A stretch of 64,000 bases of DNA from Pectinophora gossypiella (GCF_024362695.1 NC_065413.1:13985511-14049510), one strand, 5' to 3'. Counted from the stretch's first letter, positions 50,336-63,780 are shown. The notes: generated by a model from the sequence alone, not told the origin. Numbers and translations: made by a program.

Positions 50336-50673
50336 CTAGCTTTTGCCCACGGCTTCGCTCTCCACAACCAATTTTTAGCTTCCTACCTTGAAAACTGCGA
50401 AAAGTATATCAAAAAAATATGTATGATTTTTTTGGGTAGTCACAAATAGCACGCATAAGCTTTCTACCTTGAAAATTGCGGGTTGCTCCATACAAATTTC
50501 CACCTCCATTTTTAGGGAAGTGGGGGGTTAGAAAGAGACGAAAAGTAGCATATATCACTCTCCATCCCTACAACTATCTCCACTTAAAAATCACGTCAAT
50601 TCGACGCTCCAATTTGCCGTGAAAGACTGACAAACAGACACACACACTTTCAAATTTATAATATTAGTATAGA
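50336..50673 (-). mobile_element. Helitron, non-autonomous, 338 bp
   Basis: On the minus strand it begins TCTATACTAATATTATAAA and ends GGGCAAAAGCTAG, inserted between A and T with no target duplication: the Helitron signature. A SINE B head fragment lies just left at 50286-50327. Confidence 0.8.
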
Positions 50674-50720
50674 TTAAGGTAACAAAAAGAAACCACCTTT
50701 TATTGCACAATCCCATTATA

Positions 50721-50726
50721 TTTATT
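50721..50726 (-). terminator. Candidate poly(A) signal of the peroxidase gene
   Basis: Minus-strand AATAAA, about 270 bases after the peroxidase stop. Only position and sequence support it. Confidence 0.3.
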
Positions 50727-50992
50727 TGACAACCATTTTGACATTTATTGACATTGCGCAATTACTTTTACATGCGCGAGAAATTCGATGATGCGCTCCA
50801 ATACGGCGGCGCTCAGTTGGCTAAAAATTAAAAACAAAACGAGCAAGCTACAGAGGCTGTTAAAGGTCGCAAGGAGTGGAAATCTGTTATTTGAGCCCTA
50901 TAATCCCTCTTCTTCTAATCCCTTATTATAGGATTAGAAGAAAAGAGAGAGAGGTCCTATGTGGCCTCCGCAATATATTCTCCGCTCAGCCG

Positions 50993-53900
50993 CTAATCTC
51001 TCCACGCTGTTAGATCGACGTAGGGTATAGCGTTATAGTCGTCACAGCTGTATTTAGGGTTGGCTGCCGACTCCATTTGGAAGGCTCTCCGCTGCACGTA
51101 GAATACTCCGTCCGTGTTGTCGCACATCAGCCGAGCCATCGACGCTTTCTTGATCTCCTGCAATTGCGCTGTGGATGGGAGAAAATTTTAGTTTAGACAT
51201 AGAATAAAGAATTATTATTATAGAGCATGGCAATCAGTAAAATATCCTGCGTGGATCATATATCCAGCTTAAGTTCCCCTAACCAAGTCTGTGCCGCATC
51301 CGTCACACAATGCAGCTCGGCTATGCCACCTGGGATCCGGTGTAGAGGGCACTCGTTCACTATGTCAGATAGGGAGAGTAAAGAATAATACCGCGTATAG
51401 AACGGTAACTCTCCGCATCTCCCCGCACCAAATCGTATCGACTGCGCATTTCACCCCCTTTGGGTCTAAAAAGTCTTAAATGGCTGTACGCTGCTAAGGA
51501 GTAAAGCGGAGCGCGCAGACTGTGTCTCGCTCGCACTTACGCGTTAAGCAGCAGGCTGTGGTTTGGGTTTTGGTACACGAAAAGTTTCGCTGTAATGCGT
51601 ACTTTTAAGAACGCAACCCACGGCACCTTTCATAATATGACACTTAGGATCTGAACATCGTCTCTCCAGCGTTATTCCGTTTTCGCGTGGTCCGCTTACC
51701 TAAACTTAACATTTGCCAGGTGCAGTTTTTAACAGAAGCGACTGCCTGTCTGACCTTATAACCCGCGAAGGGAAAACCAGCTCAATACAGGTTAGGTCAC
51801 ATTATCACATATCTTCGAAACACATTTCTCGGGAATGTGGGTTTCCTCACGATGACACTTAGCATTTGAACATCGGCGATTATTTTATATTCGACCCGAA
51901 AGGAAATGGGTTCAAACCACGGTACCGGACTTCACCAATGTGTTATTAATTCATATTAAGTACCTATAGTTTTCACTACCAAAGTTGGCACTGCTGCTGG
52001 CTTAGTGAGGTGTGAGTACTTAGTTCATCTTGCTATGGATGTACCTCTGGCTACCCATTCGGACATAGTCGTGAGCATATCTTACTAGATACTCACCAGA
52101 AGTAAAAGAATGCGGCATTTCGCTGTTGTCATAGAAGAACCTGTCTCCGACACGCGTGCGGTAGAACTGCTCAGCCACGATGCATTGGAAGGTGTGGCCC
52201 ATGATGGAGCCAGCCACGGGCGTCTCCAGCCCACCGCCCACGAACAGATCTATGTCGTCTACTGACTCGTATAGTTGGGCTAGGGCGTATATACGCTGAA
52301 AAAAGTAAGAACCTGTATTATATGTCATCATCTCCCTAGCGTTATCCCATTTCTCACAGGGTCCGTTTACCTAACCTGAAGATTTGACAGGTCCGATGTT
52401 TTACAGAAGCGACTGCCTGTCTGACCTCCCAACACGCGAAGGGAAAGCCAGCCCAATACAGTTCATGTCACAAACCTCCGAAACGCATTTCTCGGAAATG
52501 TGGGTTTCCTCACATGTTCTCTTCACCGATGACGTGATATTCATCTTATGACCCAAACATGAATTTGAAAACAACTTCGGAAACCATTGGTTTAGGCCTG
52601 TGCTGGGACCTGTGACCTCAAAGTGATAGTCAAGCGTTCTTCCAATTAGGGCATCACGACTCTCTTAGATATAAGAATTTCTATTAGGTAGAAGAATTGG
52701 AAAAAGGCCCTTGACTGAACTTGGTACCCAGATACGTAGTTCCTTACAAACACCCGCTTCTCGCTCCGAATAGATTTTATTACTGACTAGGAATGACTAC
52801 GTACCTACATAATTGCTACTAGAACTTCTACTTACGTCTTGTGACATTTCGCCAGCCAGATCTTGAAACGTTTTTGCCTTTTGTAGACCACAGACTTCTC
52901 TGAAAATCAAAATATAGAGCGTTGAATCATTGGGGAGAAAAGTTAAGAGGGAAATTAGTAAGTGATGGGTCCGTGACCTTCCACCTCACAGGCCATACGG
53001 TAGAAGATTAGGGATACAATTTCCAAAATAACACTTTTTAGCGAAGCCTAAACCACTTAGTGAGAGAATTTCAACACAGCCCTGAAGAAGCCAGACGCAG
53101 ATTCTCCTATCCCTTGACGCACGGTGTTCGTGTTTTTTTGACGTGACTTATTGTAGATTTGCTGCATATAGCATTCCTACTTGACCGGACAAATGGGGAG
53201 CGCGGAGTGCTCTCACCTGATACAAAATTTAAGACAACAGGCCTAAGGGTGTCGCACCCAAACAGATAGTTCCTCACGAACGCTTCAACGTATCGTAGAT
53301 TTGAGTTCCAGCAGCTCTTGGATAGGTATGTCATTGACTTTGTCTTCATTGATCATTGAACTCACCTATACTCATTATAGCTTGCAAGTCCATGGTCCCT
53401 TCCCCGCTGTATATCCATGGCAATAAGATCGAGCCCCCATCTGTTATGTGACTTGAACAGCAAGTTGGTGATCTCCCCAGTGCAGAAGGGGTCTGACTCC
53501 GCGGAGCTCTGTGTCAGGATACCGCGGGCCAGGTCGTCGAAAGACGAAGGGGAGCTCTCCAGAAGACTTGGGTTCATGTAGTGGTCGCTTAATCTGGAAC
53601 ATTTATCCAATGTCAATAGTGTAAAGGAGCTGTATTGGGCTGGTTTTTCTTTCAAAATCTTCAGGTTAGGTAAGCAGACCCTGTGAAAACAGATTGATAA
53701 TCGGTACAAAAGGACCTAATTTCCATTAAGTAGTATATGGCATCCGAGGCAAATATCATCATCATCCAGCCCTTTTATAAGTTGGGTCGGCACAACATGT
53801 ATTCTTCTTCTATTTGTCTGTCAGTATAAGCCACCTTTATACTCACACCTTTCACACTCATATCGCAATAACCACAGTTATCATCCACACTTTCTTTCTA

Positions 53901-56900
53901 GCTTTCTTTCTTTCCCTATTCCTGTACCCATCGGCAATACCTACCCACAAAATGTAGGTATTGAAAACACATTCCGATCTCACCACTACAAGACATAATG
54001 CCGGTTTACAAAAGCCTCTTAGTCATGATGTCTATGACAAAATCACATTCTGATGTCAAATTCTTCATCACTATCGCGGGGTTGTGAGGTGGATTACCAA
54101 CTCATCAACCCTGATGTCAGGGTTATTATTGAGCCGAAGGTCCCTGACATGGCTCATGTAACGACTACTTACTTACATCAGTAAGTAGTAACCGGGACCA
54201 ACGGCTTAACGTGCCTTCCGAAGCACGGATCATCTTATTTTCGGACACTCAGGTGATCAGCCTGTAATTTCCTAACCAAACCAGAGCTCGCAAAGTGATT
54301 TTTGTGATATGTTCCCACTGGGATTCGCACCTGGGACCTTTGGATCGTGAGTGCGAGGCTCAACCACTGGACCACGGAGGCCGTTCTCGATGCATGATGC
54401 AACTTCTACAACATTTACAGCTTTGCATCGACTCCATTCTTACTTGTACAAGTACCCGGTCTGATAGGAGGCAGGGCAGGCCATGATGGAGTCGGGCACG
54501 ACACTGTGCATGAACCGGAAGGCGGCAGCCCCGAAGCTGTTGATGACACCCGGGTTGACTCGCTCGCTGTAGTCATGACTGTACAGCGTCGATGGCGAGA
54601 TGCGATAGTACCGCAGGTAGTTATCTCCTGTGAAGACATCACATAACCTCACCACTGTATTCCAATTGGGGTAGTTAGAGGTACAATCGGGCCTGTTAGA
54701 TAGAAAAAAATCGATCAGCCTAATCTCGACTGATACATTAATATACTCATGAACGTCACAACACTAGCCTACGTACTTTGACAGATGTAATTGGGTAGTA
54801 TCCTAGGTCAAAGATAAATTATGAAATTCTGATTAGGTATCGACAAAGACAAAAAAAAACAAAAAATAATAAAAAAAAAACAAAAAAAAACAGACAAAAA
54901 ACGACATAAAAATAATTTAAAAAAAAGTAATGATAAAGACAGATCTAAAGGTGTCATAAAAGGTTTTTTTTCTATTTAACCTATTCATGCATTTTAATTA
55001 AGAAAAACATAATCAGTCCGACATTTTATCTTGTTTGTCTATGACGTCACAGTGTGCTTTTTAATACAAATTCCATAGTGAATTGTTTTGACGTTTAGTA
55101 AAAAGTAACTGATTTGACTAGTTGGAAACTAGCTTATTGTACTCATCAAGTTTTCTGCCGTATCGCCGTCTATAATGGTCGAGCAATGTGCAATTACCAA
55201 AGTTCTGCGGCAACCACTCCTGGTAGGTGATGTGTTGGATCTCGGCGATAACGATACGCCGAGCTTCTTGGTACAGCTTCTCGTCTCCCCACAGAGGGTT
55301 CAGCTCGCTCAGGATATTGGCCACTCGATTGTGTTCGCGAAGGAAGAGTGTATGAAGCAATGCTAGGGTTGGAGTCTGGTTGATTCTGCCGTCACCTGGT
55401 TAAAACAATAGAGCACATTGAATATTATTCCTGTCGTTATAGTCACATAATCGTATCACCGAAAGCATAGAATAAGGAATATTACTTCCCCACGTACAGA
55501 ACGGCAACTCTCCGCTCCCCGCCAGCGGTTGAGCTAGGTTTACCTCACCCCCGAAGAAGACTTACCAGCAAGATAACATGGTTCCGATGCGTTCCTCAGG
55601 TCACAAACTGCTGATTTATCTTCAACGGAGGGGAGGAACCCTCTTGAGGAGTAGGGCCTCTTTTCCTCACGCAGTCTACCACCAAACTTGCTTCGAAGAC
55701 GAGCTGCTAGCTTCTTGTTTGACCCGTAGACTGCTGACCCGTCTAGGTATGCTGATACTGTGTTCATCTAGGTAAAAGAAGACTTATTTTATGGACATTC
55801 TTCAGATTTAACCATCTGCATTTTGGTGTTTTAAAACTTGTTTGACATTAGTGTCGTTTTTCCAAAGCATTATTCCAAAGACTTTCTGCAGCCACCGATT
55901 TATGCGGTGGAGTCAATATTATAAAATTAGTTTCGCATCAATTTAACTTGATTGGAAATTGAAGTGAGACCTCTGATTCAGTGGTCAAGGCTTCAACTTA
56001 CATACGAAATATAAATGACAAAACAGCAAGACTCACCTGCTCAGCATGCCCTAACGAACAGTCGTCTCTGGGTGCAGTGACGCTCCTCACAAAGTTGATG
56101 CAGCGAATGCCGTGGTAGCGATAGAAGGGGTCGTCGTCAGGCACGCAGATAGGGATGCACTTGTGGTTCATGTACTCCGGCGGCAGCACGTCTGCGCCGT
56201 TGTTTGCGCAGCATTGGATTCCGCCTTCCTCTGGAAGATCGGGATAGAGTTAAGAATGGTGGTTGTGTAAATACATTGGTGTATAACGAGGTTTTTTTTG
56301 ACGTGATTTATTGTGGTTTTGCTGCAGATGGCATTAACTACTTGGCCGGACAAATGGGGAGCGCTAAGGGCTCTCACAAGGTACGAAATTTAAGACAACA
56401 GGCCTGAGGATGTCCAGTTGGGCGCGAACCTCGGCTCAGGGCGTCGTCTGAAAGTGTATAATGAGGAAATTCACTACTATCTCTGCTTTGCCGTTCCCCC
56501 TTTACGCTTAATAAGGTTTATAAGCATTACGCTGATGGTGTTACGATTTGCCAACGACATAATACTGACATGCCTGGGAATATACAGGTGGAACATTATA
56601 TTACTTTTTGTACGTTCCGGATAGTTTCGTACCACACGTAGGTTCTAATAGTCTCAATAAAAACCTTTCGAGGTTCAACAACTAACACCAAGGTTGGTGA
56701 GGTCAGTTATCGACCTAAACTTGGGCAAGAAGACCTAAATACCTGTAGTCTCCATGACTTGGTAAACAAGGTCGTGGGTGACGAACTGGCCCCACTGCAT
56801 GTTGAGGTAGGTGAGCGCCTGGCTGGCGACGGGCTGGTCGGTGAACATCTTCGTGGACAGCACCCGAGGGTTCGGGAGTTGCCTACCGCTTACCGCTACA

Positions 56901-59900
56901 GGCATTGCGTAGATACCTGCGGGGAGAGTATTAGGAGAAAATATACTTACGAATAGATCAATGATAGTTTATATAATTTGACGAAGACTTTAACACCCGT
57001 ATTCTAAGATGGTTAGTAACCCTGACACCAGGGATGGTAATTCACCTCTTAACCCATACGAAAGAAGAAGAAGGTACTCGAACCATCCTCGACCTCGTTC
57101 TCAGTTGAGGCGACCTTAAGGAAGACCTTGAACTCAGCTTGAAATCGGTATTCTTAGACCTCGACTTAACTCCTGTAAGGCTGTATGGAGGCATAACGTG
57201 TTTGTTTTCGTCTTATTTATTCACTTGTTTTGTTTTTATTGGATGGGTTTACTCTTTGCAACATTCTGCCTCTTAAAGAGGTTAAGAAAGTTTCGACGGT
57301 GTAAAGAGCTTACCCAAAAGGTGCCTATATAGGGTGCTAGTGACATCGTAACGAAAACTTTGAGGGATGATTCAGACCTTTATTCTGAGAATTTTCCAAC
57401 CGCAAAAATATGGAACTGAAAATAATTTTAACACTAAATTATTCATCAATTTTCGACAGGAAATTCCACTTGATATCAACTCACAATCATGGTCTGACTG
57501 ATCCCCTTCAGTTAAGGTTACGGTGTCACTAACACCTTGTATACACTTTTAGGAAATACGTCTAGAATTAAAGTGTAGTAGGCACTTACTCGGTGCTCGA
57601 GGTGGAGGAGCTCGGTGGCGCAGCGGTTAACGCGCTCGGTCTGCGATTGTTGAAGTAAAGCAACTTTCGCAAAGGCCGGTCATAGGATGGGTGACCACAA
57701 AAAAAAAGTTTTCATCTCGAGCTCCTCCGTGCTTCGGAAGGCACGTTAAGCCGTTGGTCCCGGCTGCATTAGCAGTCGTTAATAACCATCAATCCGCACT
57801 GGGCCCGCGTGATGGTTTAAGGCCCGATCTCCCTATCCATCCATAGGGAAGGCCCGTGCCCCAGCAGTGGGGACGTTAATGGGCTGGTGATGATGATGAT
57901 GAGGCACTTACTTAATAACTAGATATAACCAAAAGGTAACTTATGACTTCTTCCTAATGTCCCTGCGTTCATAAGTGTTGGGAATCCCCATGTAGTCTTA
58001 TCCAGGAATAGAAATCTTACCATCAGAATATCTCGGTGTAGCGATCCTTGTAAGCGCAGACCCACTTCGTCCCCACCCAGGGTGCTCCAAGTTGTTGCAA
58101 CTGCCATCGATAGAACGATACTTCTCTTGTCGGGCGCAACTCAGCAGGATTGGTTCGCAGTACGACACGTCATTGAGTCGGATCACTTGATTCTCCAGGA
58201 AGGATATGAACGTGTTCGGCGTCACAGCAGAACTGGAACTTAGAATTGGGGAAAGATGAAGCAGGATCTCACCCCGGACACTTCATACAAAAACCCGCGT
58301 TTTACACAGATATTGACGTAATCGAGCACGCGCATCTGTGTGTGTGACGCCTGACGCCCATACGATTGTAGACTAAATAAAGACCGAGGGGGTGAAGTAA
58401 ACCTAGCTCAGCCGCTGGTGGGGAGCGGAGAGTTCTATAGTAGTATTATTCCGTATTCTGTGGCAGGAGCCAAATGTGGGACTTTCGAATGAAGTCGCGG
58501 GGCATAGTGCGAGGTGTTTAGCGGTGACTTGTCTCTTGTGGAAGGCATTAGGCGGAGTATCACGCGTTGACCTGTACAGTCATGAGCAATATAATGTACC
58601 AACTTTAGGACTCTGTCGCACTAACATATTTGACATTTAGTGAGACTTACAGTTCAATTTGTCAAAAAAGTTAATGTGACATGGTACCAAAGTGTATACA
58701 TTTAATGCTCGTGACCGTACAACGTGGTATAATTTTGTCAGTCCTAAGTGAAGGATCGCAAGGTCTTTACATACTGGATAGCCTAATACTAAAGTAGATC
58801 GTAACCATATATACAGGGTGTTAGGACATCGTAACGAAAACTTTGAGGAATGGTTCAGACCATGATCCTGAGTTGATATCAGGTGGAATTTTCCGTCGCA
58901 AAAGTATGGAATTGAAAATAATTTGAAAAAACTAAAAAAAAAACTTGTTCTTGTATATTAACTCAGAATCATCGTCTGAATCCCCCCCCCCCCCCCCCTT
59001 AGTATTCGTTACGATGTCACTAACACCCTGTATACTACTATCAATGATCCTAACACCTAAAAAACTGAAGAAACTATGACATACGCTGAACTGAGCTTCA
59101 TCTGCAGCACTTTGGTAGCAGCGAGCATCTCCTGGGACCTCTTGGCAGCTCTCTTGATCTCCGGAGAAAGGTTGGAGGAGAAGAAGTGGTGCATGGCAGG
59201 GGAGCAGGTGTCCAGGTTGATCCCGCTCTTGACCAGCTGGTTGCCGCGCTTGGTTGCTGCTTGGGTCAGCTCGCGGCTGCAGCGGAGACACTCCGCAACC
59301 AGGTCCGAGGGGATGGGTGATTGGTCTTCTGTGGGTTGTCAGGGTTTGTGGATAGGCAGCTGTTATTATTACTGGTTACTAACAAACATTACTTATAACA
59401 GGAGAAACTTTTACTACCTATTAGTTAGTTTGTGGTTTCCTGGATTTGTGCCCGGTTAATGGAAAAAGGTTCGCCCCCTAGGTATTACATGGGACTTCAA
59501 ACACAGCTGGCGATGGTGGATGTTATATATACTATACACCTCTGCCTACCCTTTTGGGAGTACAAGCGTGGTACCATGTTCATGTGTCTTAATTTTTATT
59601 ATTACTTGACTTGGATACCGATGCAGACCCCGCCGGCGTGGTCGACGATTTCCCTTTTTCAGCACGTATCGCTATCGGCCAACTACGCAGAGTCGATTAT
59701 TTCTTTCAAATACTATCCTCTCAGGCGACGCCCTGACCCGAGGTTCGCGCCCAACTGGGCACCTTCAAACGTCTTAAATTTTGTACCGGGTGAAAGTCCT
59801 CAGCGCTCCCCATTTGTCTGGCCAAGTAGTTAATGACATAAGCGGAAAAACTACAATAAGTCAAGTAACAAAAAACTTGACTACGTTATCGCGCGCGTAA

Positions 59901-61166
59901 CGTACGATTTTTTTCCCCTTTTCGTACCAAAAAAATAAAAACTTGACTCTCTCAAACTTGACTCGCGCACGCAACGTACGATTTCTGAACTACCCCCTTT
60001 TCATCCCCATCCATATTCGTTATCGAAGTAACAAACGGGGGAGAGTTTAATAAGGCCACATCAAAGCAATTCATCTAAAAAGCAATATTGCTATTTGACA
60101 TTTGTTTGCATTGCGCACTTGCTTTTATATAATATGCCCAAAATTAAATAGCAATATTGCATTTTTAGATGAACTGCTCCGATGTGTTCTTTATCCATTT
60201 TTGGTCGTCGGTCACTGTCCTCACAATCCTGTCCGGGGTTCTATTTAGCAGCTAAAGCCCCTGACATGGCTATTACCCTGATATGGAACACTAACTTCAT
60301 AAATAAACTTAATAGGTACTAAATATACTTCGTCCCTGACGTCGCAAAAAGACGTATCTGCAATTTTCTGCTAAAATAAATTGTGTCTTATTGACAATAA
60401 CATAAGGTGCAAATCAGATCCGCCAAAAAATTGAGATACGTCACTTTGCGACGTCAGGGACGACTTACTTATGAATCTTATGGTAGTAGTCGTAGCTGTA
60501 ACGACCTCCGTGGTCCAGTGGTTGAGCGTTGGGCTCACGATCCGGAGGTCCGGGGTTCGAATCCCGGTGGGGACATATCACAAAAATCGCTTTGTGATCC
60601 CTAGTTTGGTTGGGACATTACAGGCTGATCACCTTCGTCCAACAAGTAAGATGATCAGTGCTTCGGAAGGCACGTTAAGTCGTTGGTCCCAGTTACTACT
60701 TACTGATGTAAGTAAGTAGTCGTTACATGAGCCATGTCAGGGGCCTTTGGCGGCTCAATAATAACCCTGATACCAGGGTTGACGAGGTTGGTAATTCACC
60801 TCACAACCCACACGATAGAAGAAGAGTCGTAGCTAATATATCTAATATATTATTATACGTAATCTCTTACTCAATTTTTACATTCCATAATTGGCACACT
60901 ACCTAACTGAACACTTTCGGTACTCGACAAATTGTCAATTTTATTATAAAAAATAAATAATATAACTTACCAACTGAATGCATCTTAAATAGATCACTGA
61001 TAGCAGAAGTAGTACTGGCTAATAATGGGCACACATCACAAAACAAATCATCGAATATACTCTCCCATCCGGGATTGAAACACCCTGTAACACTCTCTAT
61101 AAACACACACAACACCAACCCAACTCCAAAAACACATTTTAATCCACAAAAAAAGTTTTTATTCAT
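50993..61166 (-). CDS. Secreted haem peroxidase, chorion peroxidase/peroxinectin type
   Basis: Animal haem peroxidase that would oxidise phenolic or tyrosine substrates with H2O2 outside the cell, for example in eggshell or cuticle cross-linking. Twelve exons, all GT-AG and in phase: 61166-60971, 59328-59085, 58232-58021, 56916-56743, 56230-56037, 55767-55566, 55395-55198, 54627-54444, 53593-53366, 52899-52836, 52295-52097, 51168-50993; 756 codons. Residues 1-27 are a signal peptide (FGVGLVLCVFIESVTG). Then comes a Cys-containing pro-region of about 190 residues, then the peroxidase domain: GQFVTHD (distal His 265), CINFVRS, MNTVSAYLDGSAVYGS, GDGRINQTPTL (catalytic Arg 411), LREHNRVA, FRFMHS (proximal His 514), DIQRGRDHGLASYNEYR and EVCGL. 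The C-terminus is complete. The acids that bind haem covalently in myeloperoxidase are replaced (Thr 264, Gln 414). Confidence 0.96.
51245..51860. repeat. Repeats in peroxidase intron 11: M, K and SINE G
   Basis: 51245-51378 family M, 51378-51475 family K, 51655-51860 SINE G (minus). Confidence 0.65.
52328..52600 (-). mobile_element. SINE family G in peroxidase intron 10
   Basis: Nearly full G on the minus strand, starting 33 bases from the exon 11 acceptor (52296-52297). Confidence 0.75.
53133..53250 (+). mobile_element. SINE-like repeat F in peroxidase intron 9
   Basis: gacgtgacttattgtagatt then aatggggagcg. Antisense to the host gene. Confidence 0.7.
54067..54385 (-). mobile_element. SINE family C, near full length, in peroxidase intron 8
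   Basis: Minus strand, with head, box B and shared core; the 3' end is shortened. Ends about 60 bases from the exon 8 donor. Confidence 0.8.
56294..56455 (+). mobile_element. SINE-like repeat F in peroxidase intron 4
   Basis: gacgtgatttattgtggttt to ctcggctcagggcgtcgtct. The overlapping frames are spurious. Confidence 0.75.
57325..57902. mobile_element. MITE E and SINE D in peroxidase intron 3
   Basis: 57325-57545 is a complete E unit; 57604-57902 is a complete SINE D on the plus strand with the end gatgatgatgatgag. Confidence 0.85.
58250..59035. mobile_element. Repeats K, H and MITE E in peroxidase intron 2
   Basis: 58250-58460 K (minus), 58572-58722 H (plus), 58810-59035 a complete MITE E with a poly-C run of about 18 (58983-58999) in its right arm. 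Confidence 0.8.
59440..60826. mobile_element. Repeats in peroxidase intron 1: M, F, J, SINE C
   Basis: 59440-59630 M part, 59655-59868 F (minus), 60037-60200 decayed MITE J, 60503-60826 full SINE C (plus). 60320-60470 holds an inverted pair (cgtccctgacgtcgcaaa against tttgcgacgtcagggacg), a further small hairpin element. Confidence 0.7.
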
Positions 61167-61834
61167 ATTTACTGGCAGTTTTACTCGAATAAAATACAAA
61201 TCAGCCTTTTGCACTTAAAAAATAAAGCATTCTTTTTAATTTTCTTAATGGCTTTTACTAAACATTTTTTCGTCGAGTCATTGCCAGTGCTGCTTTATTA
61301 TTTAAAAATAATTGGAGAAAAGAGTTTCATAAACTTTTTTAATATTTTAATATTAATTAATTATAATGTTGGTGTAGTAAACAGGTTAAAAGAAAACTGA
61401 GGAATGTGTTTTTTTTTTCTTTGTTATCGTAAATGGATTCATCTAATCGAGGCACGTATACGTTATATTATGTGTTAAGTAATTTAAAAGAAACAAGTTG
61501 CAAGTGTTTCATATCATTCTTTATTTAAGCAATCCCTTCTTTTGGTCAATAAAAAATATATTACATATTTGTTACTTTGTAGTTAGGCCTATTTTAAGAA
61601 GTCAATTTACATTTACTGAAACATTCCTACAGGAAAAAAATATCGATTTAACAATGAAAAATGCAATAATGGCACTTGTTGTGTGTAATAAGTAGTAAAA
61701 ATAACAAAGATATTATAATGTAACCTATTTTATTATCACTATATTTCAATAAATCTGTACATTATTAACATTTTGATGAAACATAAAAGTGCATCTATAC
61801 TGCGGCCAATGTAGAGCAAACGTTAATTCAATCA
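61167..61834. other. Peroxidase 5' flank
   Basis: AT-rich, no repeat recognised up to 61834. It must include the peroxidase promoter; no TATA or start site is assigned. Small plus-strand frames show no known protein. Confidence 0.4.
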
Positions 61835-62052
61835 GATTCGAACACCAGCTTAGCGGTGAAGGAAAACATCGTGATGAAACCCGCATTTCCGAGGTATGTG
61901 ACCTAACTTATATTGGGCCGGTTTTTTTCCCTTTGCGGGTTGGAAGGTCACAGACAGGCAGTCGCTTCTATAAAAACCGGACTTGTCAAATCTTCAGGTT
62001 AGGTAAGCGAGCCCTGTGAAAAACGAGATAATGCTAGGGGAATGATGATGAG
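61835..62052 (+). mobile_element. SINE family G
   Basis: Body and 3' end (agcggtgaaggaaaacatcg to gggaatgatgatgag). Head missing. Confidence 0.75.
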
Positions 62053-62349
62053 GGCATCGATCGGTCTCAATCGACCGCAATTTGGATGCACCTTCAATAC
62101 AATATTACGATACAAAGATAAAAGATAACGTTACACAATATACCTTGACATAATCTTACAAATAGTGTCACAAGATATCATCACAGATATAGTTTCAAAC
62201 ATAGACGAGAATACACTAGTGATGGGCGGATATGAACTATAATACGTTCGAATAGGTTGGAAAAACAAATGGATACGAATGGATTCGAATTATTCAATTG
62301 TAATTTTGAACCTGGCGTGCTAGGAGGGACTAATTTCCCCAAAAGTAGT

Positions 62350-63455
62350 ATATAGGGTTTTAGTAACATCGTAACGAAAACTTTGAGGGATGATTCAGGC
62401 CACGATTCTGGTTTGATATCAAGTAGAATTTTCCGTCGCAAAAGTATAGAACTGAAAATATTTTTAAATAATACTAAAATTTCCATGACTTTTCCGACAG
62501 GAAATTCCACTTGAAATCTACGAATAAATAATAACTCCTTGATATCGACTCAGAATCATGGTCTGAATCAGCCCCTTCAGTATTCGTTACGGTGTGTATG
62601 GCTACCTGTATGTACTGGTATGGGGTGCATGTAACTGACATCGTAACAAATTCTGAGAGGGGTAATTCAGCTGATTATTCTCAGTTGATGTCAAATGGAA
62701 TTTTCCATCGCAAAAGTATAGAATTGAAAATAATTTAAAAAATATTTAAAAAGTCGTGAATTTTGCGACGGAAAATTCCACTTGATATTTACTCAGAATC
62801 ATGGTCTGAATCATCCCCCTTCGTATTCGGTAGGATGTCACTTAACACCCTGTATATGGCGCTGTTGAGATTTAACGATAATGTATAAAATTTTATACCC
62901 CCTCCGGTTGATTGAGGGGAGGCCTGTGCCCAGCAGTGGGAGGTATATAGGCTGTTTATACTGGGTGTTAGTGACATCGTAACGAATACTGAGGGGGTTG
63001 ATTCAGACCATGATTCTGAGTTAAAATCAAGTGGAATTTTCCGTCGCAAAATTCATGATTTTTTTAGTTTTTTTTTTAATTATTTTCAATTCTATACTTT
63101 TGCGATGGAAAAATCCACTTGATATTAACTCAGAATAATCAGATGAATCATCCCTCTCAGTATTCGTTACGATGACACTTACACCCCGTACAAGTACATA
63201 CGGTAGCCATATAAGTAGGTATGGGTGTTAGTGACACCGTAACGAATACTGAGGGGGATGGTTCAGACCATGATTCTGAGTTGATATCAAGTGGAATTTC
63301 GTGTCAAAAAATTCATGAAAGTTTTTCTTTTCTTTTTAATTATTTTCCAATCCATACTTTTGCGACGGAAATTTCTACTTGATATCAACTCAGAATCATG
63401 GCCTGAACCACCCCTCAAAGTTTTCGTTACGATGTCACTAACACCCTGTATAGTT
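62350..63455. mobile_element. Array of four MITE E units
   Basis: Units at about 62350-62598, 62633-62856, 62960-63190 and 63219-63455, all complete hairpins in the same direction. Units 1-2 and 3-4 are joined by short linkers (tatggctacctgtatgtact; gtacatacggtagccatata). Units 2 and 3 are separated by a SINE B tail (62897-62960). Short frames here are shadows of the hairpins. Confidence 0.85.
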
Positions 63456-63524
63456 TTTAAGGAACGTGGCCTGGACAGTCCCTCAGTAGATTGCACTACC
63501 TATATTTTGTTTTTGCACATGTAG

Positions 63525-63640
63525 ATAGATAGATAAAATACTTTATTGAGCACAATGGACACAAAATACAGATATAAGGACAGCATATTATACAGAAAAG
63601 CACAACAGGCGGCCTTATTGCTCATGTAGGTACGTGCCAG
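63525..63640 (+). repeat. LINE/SINE 3' tail-like repeat
   Basis: tagatagataaaatacttta, then ggcggccttattgctcatgt; related to 44095-44200. Confidence 0.55.
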
Positions 63641-63780
63641 CTACCTGGCATGATAGTTACTGCTCCGTTTTACTGTCATGTGTATTCCCGTCTTTACATA
63701 AAGACTTACTTTTTAAAAACACAACATTTCAAACATGTGTTGCATGTGGTGGGATTCTATACTACACTTTGTGACCTTAA

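Noticed and set aside
54415..54655. Two overlapping minus frames at the same exon
   Set aside because: Only the frame with the FRFMHS motif joins in phase to the neighbouring peroxidase exons; the other is a shadow.
55118..55197. Continuation of peroxidase exon 7 to a stop codon
   Set aside because: Extending past 55198 would end the protein early; the donor g|gtaatt joins in phase to 54627 and restores the conserved GDNYLRYY block.
62350..63455. CRISPR-like array of regular repeats
   Set aside because: Units are about 230-250 bp hairpins with no unique short spacers, in an animal genome.
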